Assembly (NCBI GenBank): GCA_045629005.1
Contig: JAZQQJ010000020.1
Location: 1-38,210 of the forward strand
DNA length: 38,210 nucleotides
Origin: RGIG3528 sp045629005
Lineage (GTDB): Bacteria; Bacillota; Clostridia; Lachnospirales; Lachnospiraceae
Direction: 5' to 3'
The notes below the pieces were generated by a model. That model was not told the origin of the DNA. It searched no databases and saw only the letters and a program-made list of their open reading frames with translations. This document shows, in pieces, positions 32,404 to 38,210 of this stretch; positions within the stretch are counted from its first letter, which is position 1; every line of letters begins with the position of its first letter. The position numbers and the translations under genes are program-made.

Positions 32404-33162
32404 ATGATACGTTTTATTCTTTCAATGGGAACCGTTGTGCTTTTCCTTATAATCACTCTTCCCATGCTGGGCATCCTCTGGATTGTGCGCAAATTCAAGC
32501 CGATGACGGCTCAGAAAATCGGCCAGTTTATGGTTAAATATGCCTTTAAGAATGTTATGTTCTGGACCGGAACGAGAACACGTCGTATCGGCCTTGAAAA
32601 CATTCCAAAGGGCACGCCGGTAATGTTTGCGTGCAACCATAAAAGTCTGCTTGATGCCTGCATAATGTATAACACATTGAGCGTTCCCGCAGGTTTCATA
32701 GCAAAAAAGGAGCTTAAAAAAGCCCCCATCTTTAACTGGTGGATGCTTCTTCTGAACTGTTTCTTCCTTGATCGCGAAGACATACGTTCCGGTGTAAAAA
32801 TGATTCTTCACAGCATCGACTGCATTAACAACGGTGTCTCAATCATAATCGCTCCGGAAGGTACACGAAGCAAAACAGGAGAAATGAACCCTTTCAAAGA
32901 GGGCAGTTTCAAAATGGCCACACGTACGAATTGTCCAATCATCCCGGTTGCCATTTCAGGTACAGACGACCTTTTTGAAAACCACAAACCCTTTGTTAAA
33001 AAGGCAGCTACTGTTGTTCAGTTCGGCGAGCCCATATATCTTGACAAGCTCACGCCCGACGAATTAAAGACAGTAGGTGCATATACACAGAAAAAAGTGG
33101 CCGAAATGCTTAGCGGCCATGAAGAATATATCAAAACTAATCCGTCCCGCAGAAATGCGTGA
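32404..33162 (+). CDS. PlsC-family lysophospholipid acyltransferase, second copy
   Basis: A 252-residue protein with an N-terminal transmembrane helix (about residues 6-27), the HX4D motif NHKSLLD (H79, D84), FFLDRED, and the substrate motif APEGTRS followed by PFKEGSFKMA. These are standard for 1-acylglycerol-3-phosphate acyltransferases. GGGAGGAGC precedes the ATG. It lies 12 bp after the VanY-like gene and 17 bp before the next start. It is closer to the classical PlsC pattern (PEGTRS) than the copy at 28353 (PEGGYN), so this may be the housekeeping enzyme. Confidence 0.92.
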   Translation: MIRFILSMGTVVLFLIITLPMLGILWIVRKFKPMTAQKIGQFMVKYAFKNVMFWTGTRTRRIGLENIPKGTPVMFACNHKSLLDACIMYNTLSVPAGFIAKKELKKAPIFNWWMLLLNCFFLDREDIRSGVKMILHSIDCINNGVSIIIAPEGTRSKTGEMNPFKEGSFKMATRTNCPIIPVAISGTDDLFENHKPFVKKAATVVQFGEPIYLDKLTPDELKTVGAYTQKKVAEMLSGHEEYIKTNPSRRNA

Positions 33163-33179
33163 CGTCAGGAGGTTCTTTT

Positions 33180-33719
33180 ATGACATCACTTTCACTCATT
33201 GTACTTGCCGGTCTTCCTACCTGGTCAATTGTACTCATTATCGTCCTTGCTGTAATTACAGCAATCCTCGTTGCTCTTATAATTGTCGGTAACAAAATGC
33301 AGAAAAAGCAGGAAGCCGCAGAAGCTCAGAAGATGATCGGAGCCCAGACCACTTCAATGCTTGTTATCGATAAAAAGAAGATTAAACTCAAAGATGCAGG
33401 TTTTCCCGACATCGTTGTTCAGCAGACACCCAAGTACCTTCGCAGTTCTAAGGTTCCGGTTATCAAAGCAAAGGTAGGCCCTCAGATTCACACACTTATG
33501 TGTGACCCTAAAATTTTCGACCTTGTTCCCGTAAAGAAAGAAGTTAAAGCTGTAATCAACGGAATCTACGTTATTAGCGTTAAGGGTCTTCACGGTCCTC
33601 TTGAAGCACCTCAGAAAAAGCAGGGCTTCTTCAAGAGACTCCTCACAAAGGCACAGAAGACTGTTGACGAAAACAATGCAGCAAAAAAGGCTGATACAAA
33701 GGGAAAAGCTAAGAAATAA
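33180..33719 (+). CDS. Membrane-anchored hypothetical protein
   Basis: A 179-residue protein with one N-terminal transmembrane helix (about 13-37, WSIVLIIVLAVITAILVALIIVG) and a basic soluble region. It contains a compact, probably beta-rich domain (about 55-140, TSMLVIDKKKIKLKDAGF to VISVKGLHGPL) and a Lys/Ala-rich tail (KKADTKGKAKK). I start at the ATG at 33180, set by CAGGAGG; the GTG at 33159 would include that site. I recall similar proteins in Lachnospiraceae but no function. Its stop overlaps the hydrolase start by one base, so the two are coupled in the wall operon. Confidence 0.8.
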   Translation: MTSLSLIVLAGLPTWSIVLIIVLAVITAILVALIIVGNKMQKKQEAAEAQKMIGAQTTSMLVIDKKKIKLKDAGFPDIVVQQTPKYLRSSKVPVIKAKVGPQIHTLMCDPKIFDLVPVKKEVKAVINGIYVISVKGLHGPLEAPQKKQGFFKRLLTKAQKTVDENNAAKKADTKGKAKK

Positions 33720-34483
33720 TGCAAATTACCATTGACGACTACAAAATAAATTACGAGATAACCGGCGAAGGCGATAAATACCTCGTCATCCTTCAAGGCT
33801 GGGGAACGACAATGTCCATCTACGATTCAATGGTTGCCGCACTCCGTGCCAAATACAAGGTTGTCACTCTGGATCTTCCCGGCTTCGGCACAAGCACAGA
33901 GCCGCGTGAAGCCTGGTCAGTTGAGGATTATGTATGCTTCTTCGTCAAGTTTCTCGAAGCACTCGGTATAACATCCTGCTCACTTATCGGGCATTCTTAC
34001 GGCGGACGTATGATTATTCGCCTTGCAAGCCGTGAAACGTGTCCTGTTAAGCTTGAAAAGCTTGTTCTCGTAGACAGCGCCGGAATTCTTGCCAAAAAGA
34101 CTCCCGCGCAGAAGCGTCGTATAAGAAGATATAAAGTTATCAAGTGGTTTGCAAACAGAAAGCTCGCGAAGCTTTTGTTCGGAAATCTTATAGAGGACTG
34201 GAAGAGTAAGCAGGGTTCGGCGGACTACAGGGCTGCAAGCCCCATGATGAAACAGTGTCTCGTTAAAGCTGTTAACGAGGATCTCACCGATCTTCTTCCC
34301 AAAATCCGTCAGGAAACGCTCCTCGTTTGGGGAGACAAAGACACAGCAACACCTCTTTCGGATGGCCAAAAAATGGATGAGCTCATACCGAATTCAGGTC
34401 TTGCAGTAATAAAAGGTGCCGGACATTACTCATTCCTTGAGCAGCCGGTTGTCTTCAGAAATATCATTAATGCCTTTCTGTAA
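33719..34483 (+). CDS. Alpha/beta-fold hydrolase
   Basis: A 254-residue cytosolic hydrolase. The nucleophile elbow is GHSYGG with Ser93; the acid is probably in WGDKDTATP and the His in GAGHYSFLEQ near the C-terminus. The oxyanion region is QGWGTTMSIYDS. A helical, Arg/Lys-rich cap lies in the middle (KKTPAQKRRIRRYKVIKWF). Substrate is unknown. The start overlaps the previous stop (TAATG) and the next gene is 19 bp away. Its place just before the MurF-like gene and Ddl suggests a role tied to the envelope, but this is inference. Confidence 0.9.
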   Translation: MQITIDDYKINYEITGEGDKYLVILQGWGTTMSIYDSMVAALRAKYKVVTLDLPGFGTSTEPREAWSVEDYVCFFVKFLEALGITSCSLIGHSYGGRMIIRLASRETCPVKLEKLVLVDSAGILAKKTPAQKRRIRRYKVIKWFANRKLAKLLFGNLIEDWKSKQGSADYRAASPMMKQCLVKAVNEDLTDLLPKIRQETLLVWGDKDTATPLSDGQKMDELIPNSGLAVIKGAGHYSFLEQPVVFRNIINAFL

Positions 34484-34502
34484 ATAGAATTCAGGGGTTT
34501 AT

Positions 34503-36083
34503 ATGGAAACATTCGATATCATTTTATTAACAGTATATATCGCTGTTTTCTACGTAATACTGTGGCTCTCGGTGCGTTACAACACCCACATGCTGCAGCT
34601 TAACGGCTACAAAAACAACGAACATCTCAAATGGTTAAAAAAAGAATATAAAAGGCAACGATTTGCTTTGGTTTATTCGGTACTGTCCGTTGTATTCGGC
34701 ATAGTTGCAATTTGTTTTGGTTTTGCGGAGCGTTTCGGATTCCTTGGGTTTATCTTCGCAATAATTCCCTTTATTGGCTATTCGCTTCTTAAAAAGTCCA
34801 ACACAAAGAAAAAACTTGTTTTTACAAAACGTGTTAAAAGGCTTATTCTTGAGGATTTACTTCTTAGCACTCTGCTGCTTGGCGTTGTATTCTTCATACG
34901 CAAGGAACTTCTGTTAATTGCATCGCCTTTACTTATTCTGCTTCAGCCATGGATGCTTGTTTTTTCAAATCTCCTGATGAAGCCCGTTGAAAAGGCTGTT
35001 AACCGGTCCTTTATCAATGATGCCAAGAAACGTCTTAAAAGCTGCCCGGGACTTACAATCATAGGCGTTACCGGAAGCTATGGCAAAACAAGCCTTAAGT
35101 TCTATCTGCAAACTCTTTTAAGCACAAAATACAACGTTCTTGTAACACCTGAAAGTTATAACACTCCGATGGGTGTTGTACGAACAATCCGTGAACAATT
35201 AAAGAGCACTCATGAAATCTTCATTTGCGAAATGGGTGCCCGCCACGTCGGAGACATTAAAGAGATTTGTGACATCGTACATCCGGACCACGGAGTTATC
35301 ACTTCCGTAGGCCCTCAGCATCTCGAAACGTTCTTTAACATTGACAATGTCAGAAAGACCAAATTTGAGCTTGCGGATGCTCTTCCCAAGGACGGAAAAC
35401 TTTTCCTGAATGCCGACTCCGAGGAAATACTTAAAGACACCCGCACCTTCAACAAAACGTACTATGGCGTTGATTCCACGCTTGGCTACCACGCCGAAAA
35501 CGTTGCTCTTACACCTCTCGGAACAGATTTTACCGTTGTTTCCCCTTCAGGTGAAAAAGAAACCTTCCACACGCAGCTAATCGGTTCCATCAACGTTTTA
35601 AACATCATCGGTGCTATCGCCGTTGCACATTCCTTCGGTGTCGATTTCGGCACATTAAAGGTTGCTGTCCGCCGTATCAAGCCTGTTCCTCATCGACTTG
35701 AGCTCAAGGAAAACGGCACCGTTACAATCATTGACGATGCATTCAACTCCAATCCCGTAGGTTCCAGGGCAGCCGTCGAAACACTTAAAATGTTCGACGG
35801 AGCCCGCATTCTCATCACTCCCGGCATGGTTGAGCTTGGTGAGAAAGAGCATGAACTGCACTACAAATTTGGTACATACGCAGCAGCCTGCTGCGATTAT
35901 ATACTTCTGGTCAATAAATATCGTACAGGTGACATCAAACAAGGTGCGCTGGATTCCGGCTTCCCTGCCGAAAAGCTGTTCGAATTTGACCGTTTCAATG
36001 AGGCCTTCAGTCACGCATGTTCTTTGAACACCGAGGGCCACAAGTACATTCTTCTTGAGAATGACTTGCCTGACAACTACTAA
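34503..36083 (+). CDS. Membrane-anchored MurF-like Mur ligase
   Basis: A 526-residue protein. In place of the usual soluble MurF N-terminal domain, the first 165 or so residues hold about five transmembrane helices (near 6-24, 55-73, 79-95, 112-131 and 137-157) separated by basic loops. The Mur ligase core follows: P-loop GVTGSYGKTS at 188-197, PESYNTPMGV, GARHVGDI, PVPHRLE, and the MurF-type DDAFNSNPVGS. MurF adds D-Ala-D-Ala to UDP-MurNAc-tripeptide; Ddl, which makes that dipeptide, is the next gene, 20 bp on. It may be the cell's MurF held at the membrane, or a second, specialised ligase. The TM count is estimated by eye. Confidence 0.85.
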   Translation: METFDIILLTVYIAVFYVILWLSVRYNTHMLQLNGYKNNEHLKWLKKEYKRQRFALVYSVLSVVFGIVAICFGFAERFGFLGFIFAIIPFIGYSLLKKSNTKKKLVFTKRVKRLILEDLLLSTLLLGVVFFIRKELLLIASPLLILLQPWMLVFSNLLMKPVEKAVNRSFINDAKKRLKSCPGLTIIGVTGSYGKTSLKFYLQTLLSTKYNVLVTPESYNTPMGVVRTIREQLKSTHEIFICEMGARHVGDIKEICDIVHPDHGVITSVGPQHLETFFNIDNVRKTKFELADALPKDGKLFLNADSEEILKDTRTFNKTYYGVDSTLGYHAENVALTPLGTDFTVVSPSGEKETFHTQLIGSINVLNIIGAIAVAHSFGVDFGTLKVAVRRIKPVPHRLELKENGTVTIIDDAFNSNPVGSRAAVETLKMFDGARILITPGMVELGEKEHELHYKFGTYAAACCDYILLVNKYRTGDIKQGALDSGFPAEKLFEFDRFNEAFSHACSLNTEGHKYILLENDLPDNY

Positions 36084-36103
36084 AACCACAGAAAGGCATT
36101 ATC

Positions 36104-37291
36104 ATGATTAATTTGGCTGTACTTTTCGGCGGTCGTTCCGTCGAGCACGAAGTATCCGTAATTTCCGCAATTCAGGCTATCTACAGCATGGACAGAGAGC
36201 GTTTTAACGTCATCCCCGTCTATATTACAAAACAGAATGAAATGTACATCGGAGATTGCATTGCAAACATTGATGAATACAAGAACATCCCGGCACTCTT
36301 AAAGAAGTCTCAGCGCGTCGTTATGATGACCTCAGGTCAGAATGTTGTTCTTTCTCCTTATCCCGCAAAGCTTTTCGGCAATAAAAAAGAAACCGTCATC
36401 GATGTTGTTTTTCCCATCGTACATGGCACAAACGTTGAAGACGGCACACTTCAGGGCTACTTAAAGCACCTTGGCGTTCCTTTCGCGGGCTGTGACGTTA
36501 CTTCTTCCGCAATCGGAATGGATAAGTACATCCAGAAATGCGTGCTCAAGTACAACGATGTTCCTGTCCTTGACTGCCTCAGATTCACTCTTGAAAACTA
36601 CAAGGATGTTGACGGAATCGTTAAGGAAGTTGAGGAAAAGCTTGGCTATCCCGTTATTGTTAAAGCAGCTAACCTCGGCTCCAGCGTAGGCATTTCGGTT
36701 GCAAAGGACAGAACGGCTCTTTATCACTCTATCGATGATTCCTTTACATATGCAAAGAAAATTATCATCGAACACGCCATCACGAATCTTCGCGAAATCA
36801 ACTGCTCCGTTGTAGGCGACGAGAATGAAGCCATTGCCTCAGAAATAGAGGAGCCTTTCCACAGCAAGGAAATTCTCAGCTACAAGGATAAATATCAGAC
36901 TAACGGCTCAAAAGGCGGTTCCAAGGGCATGGCAGGCGTTTCCCGCCAGATTCCCGCAAATGTTCCCGCAGAAATGCGCGACCGAATCCGCGACCTTGCG
37001 GTGAAGAGCTTTAAGTTGCTTGGCTGCCGCGGAGTTTCCCGTATCGACTTTATGATTGATGAAGACAACGGCGAGCTTTATTTCAACGAAATCAACACAA
37101 TTCCAGGCTCTCTTGCGTTCTATCTCTGGGAGCCGATCGGAATGCCCTACAAGGAGCTTCTTAACCGCTGTGTAGACCTTGCACTGAAGGCACAGCGCGA
37201 AGAGGAAGCCATCACCTTCTCCTTCGATACAAACCTTCTTTCAACAGCGTCACTCGGTGGAGCAAAAGGCAGCAAAGGCGGAAAGCTTTAA
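36104..37291 (+). CDS. ddl: D-alanine--D-alanine ligase
   Basis: ATP-grasp enzyme of 395 residues. Motifs: LFGGRSVEHEVSVISA (Glu16 region), VKAANLGSSVGISVAK, and RIDFMIDEDNGELYFNEINTIPGSLAFYLWE, all typical of Ddl. The omega-loop region (SYKDKY then NGSKGGSKGMAG) has a Tyr as in D-Ala-D-Ala enzymes, which argues against D-lactate ligases, although this is judged by eye. A Gly/Lys/Ser tail (GGAKGSKGGKL) follows the core. It sits between the MurF-like ligase and the DUF1934 gene, which starts three bases after its stop. Confidence 0.96.
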   Translation: MINLAVLFGGRSVEHEVSVISAIQAIYSMDRERFNVIPVYITKQNEMYIGDCIANIDEYKNIPALLKKSQRVVMMTSGQNVVLSPYPAKLFGNKKETVIDVVFPIVHGTNVEDGTLQGYLKHLGVPFAGCDVTSSAIGMDKYIQKCVLKYNDVPVLDCLRFTLENYKDVDGIVKEVEEKLGYPVIVKAANLGSSVGISVAKDRTALYHSIDDSFTYAKKIIIEHAITNLREINCSVVGDENEAIASEIEEPFHSKEILSYKDKYQTNGSKGGSKGMAGVSRQIPANVPAEMRDRIRDLAVKSFKLLGCRGVSRIDFMIDEDNGELYFNEINTIPGSLAFYLWEPIGMPYKELLNRCVDLALKAQREEEAITFSFDTNLLSTASLGGAKGSKGGKL

Positions 37292-37294
37292 TCC

Positions 37295-37711
37295 ATGAAA
37301 AAAGATGTCTTAATCAAAATATCAGGCTTGCAACCCGATGTACAGGGCGATGATCCCATCGAGATGACAAGCGTCGGCACATGTATGCAACGTGAAGGTG
37401 TCTGGTATCTTTCCTATGACGAGGAAGACGACGGGCGTCTTTCGAAGTGCCGCATCAAGGCCACACAAGACAGCGTCGAGCTCACAAAGCAGGGACACAT
37501 CACCACTCGTCTTGTTTTCACCCCCGGTGAAGTATTCGAGGCTCTCTATACGACTCCGTACGGTGATCTGGATATGAAGATGCTCACCAAGAGCCTCTCC
37601 ATCCGCGAAGAGGACGACGTCCTGAACATAGAGCTTATTTACGAGCTCGGCCTGAACGGACAGTTCATTTCAAACTGCGAACTTAATATTTCCGTGGAAG
37701 AAATAGGGTAA
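37295..37711 (+). CDS. DUF1934 family protein
   Basis: A 138-residue cytosolic protein whose pattern (VLIKISGLQ, then WYLSYDEED, a TTRLVFTPGE strand, YTTPYGDLDMKMLT, and a C-terminal IELIYELGLNGQFISNCELNI) matches the DUF1934 (YwiB-like) beta-barrel family, of unknown function. The start is 3 bp after the ddl stop, so the genes are probably coupled; a GGAAAG sequence in the ddl end can serve as ribosome binding site. It is the last gene of the operon and is followed by a strong terminator. Confidence 0.9.
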   Translation: MKKDVLIKISGLQPDVQGDDPIEMTSVGTCMQREGVWYLSYDEEDDGRLSKCRIKATQDSVELTKQGHITTRLVFTPGEVFEALYTTPYGDLDMKMLTKSLSIREEDDVLNIELIYELGLNGQFISNCELNISVEEIG

Positions 37712-37717
37712 AAATCA

Positions 37718-37760
37718 AAGACCGATATCTGCGTTATTACGCCGATATCGGTCTTTTTTT
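37718..37760 (+). terminator. Terminator of the pncB-ddl-DUF1934 operon
   Basis: AAGACCGATATC (37718-37729) pairs perfectly with GATATCGGTCTT (37744-37755), and the T-run extends to 37760. It lies 6 bp after the DUF1934 stop. The first 106-bp repeat unit starts at the next base. Confidence 0.95.
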
Positions 37761-38210
37761 AGCTTGTCGGACGAAACCCACTATGTTGCGCGGTTAGTCC
37801 GCGTTTTTTCCGGCCGGGGGCAGACTGATTCACCACGGAAGCCTTTTTAGTCCGTCCGGCTGCATTAGCTTGTCGGACGAAACCCGCTATGTTGCGCAGT
37901 TAGTCCGCGTTTTTTCCGGCCGGGGGCAGACTGATTCACCACGGAAGCCTTTTTAGTCCGTCCGGCTGCATTAGCTTGTCGGACGAAACCCGCTATGTTG
38001 CGCGGTTAGTCCGCGTTTTTGCCGACCGGGGGCAGACTGATTCACCACGGAAGCTTTTTTAGTCCGTCCGGCTGCATTAGCTTGTCGGACGAAACCCACT
38101 ATGTTGCGCGGTTAGTCCGCGTTTTTTCCGGCCGGGGGCAGACTGATTCACCACGGAAGCCTTTTTTGTCCGTCCGGCTGCATTAGCTTGTCCGACGGAA
38201 CCCGCTATGT
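37761..38210. repeat. 106-bp tandem direct repeat array (four copies plus partial fifth)
   Basis: Unit starts are at 37761, 37867, 37973, 38079 and 38185; the period is exactly 106 bp each time, and the array runs off the window. Full copies differ at only a few positions. Each unit contains CGCGG-ttagt-CCGCG followed by five or six T (first copy 37789-37809), like an intrinsic terminator on the plus strand; copy 2 has one base that breaks a pair, and copy 3 has a shorter T-run. At each junction CGTCCG and CGGACG can pair across about 15 bases. 106 is not a multiple of three and every frame is closed, so it is not a protein repeat. The stretch is clearly more GC-rich than the adjacent genes. 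Confidence 0.95.

Noticed and set aside
37761..38210. CRISPR array or integron attC cassettes
   Set aside because: The copies are joined directly with no variable spacers, the 106-bp unit is much longer than a CRISPR repeat, no cas or integrase gene is nearby, and no cassette genes lie between copies.

Overview
The window looks like a chromosomal core segment of a Gram-positive anaerobe of the class Clostridia, most likely a Lachnospiraceae member. The evidence is the set of small families typical of that group (DUF4250, DUF951, DUF6171 and DUF1934 types), a RibU-type riboflavin carrier, lipoprotein signals without outer-membrane genes, strong AGGAGG-type ribosome binding sites, and Rho-independent terminators. 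This placement rests on recognising families by eye, not on a database search. No tRNA, rRNA, insertion sequence, phage gene or CRISPR array was seen.

Layout. About 1-28,300 is mostly minus strand; about 29,300-37,700 is plus strand. (a) 222-3399: lysS (minus), a 57-residue DUF4250 gene (plus, 1968-2141) and a greA-ribU pair (minus). (b) 3493-16222: a run of nine minus-strand genes with tight spacing: degV, tgt, yajC, an oligopeptide importer (dppA, B, C and a fused DF ATPase), two half-transporters forming a heterodimeric ABC exporter, and oligoendopeptidase pepF. Only the degV promoter is clear, so much of it may be one transcript. (c) 16459-18245: an orphan protein related to 2-hydroxyacyl-CoA dehydratase activases and a zinc-ribbon membrane protein. 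(d) 18565-19233: an unrecognised lipoprotein on the plus strand, with an unusual leader carrying four 20-bp-spaced repeats. (e) 19369-22110: trpS and an L-fucose/L-arabinose isomerase-family protein, each with its own promoter. (f) 22272-29135: a minus-strand operon plsC - ileS - glgP - DUF951 - DUF6171. (g) 29323-37711: a plus-strand operon starting with nicotinate phosphoribosyltransferase, then a VanY-like D,D-carboxypeptidase lipoprotein, a second PlsC-type acyltransferase, an anchored hypothetical, an alpha/beta hydrolase, a membrane-anchored MurF-like ligase, Ddl and a DUF1934 protein, closed by a strong terminator.

How the genes fit together. Region (b) joins peptide uptake, export and cytosolic peptide breakdown. 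Region (g) joins D-Ala-D-Ala synthesis (Ddl), its addition to the peptidoglycan precursor (MurF-like) and removal of terminal D-Ala (VanY-like).

The most unusual non-coding feature is at the right edge. From 37761 to the window end there is an exact 106-bp tandem direct repeat: four full copies and the start of a fifth. Each copy carries a terminator-like hairpin or a damaged version of one. It begins directly after the terminator of operon (g) and runs off the window. A 24-bp triple repeat next to the degV promoter and the 20-bp-spaced leader repeats of the lipoprotein gene are the other structures not explained by genes.
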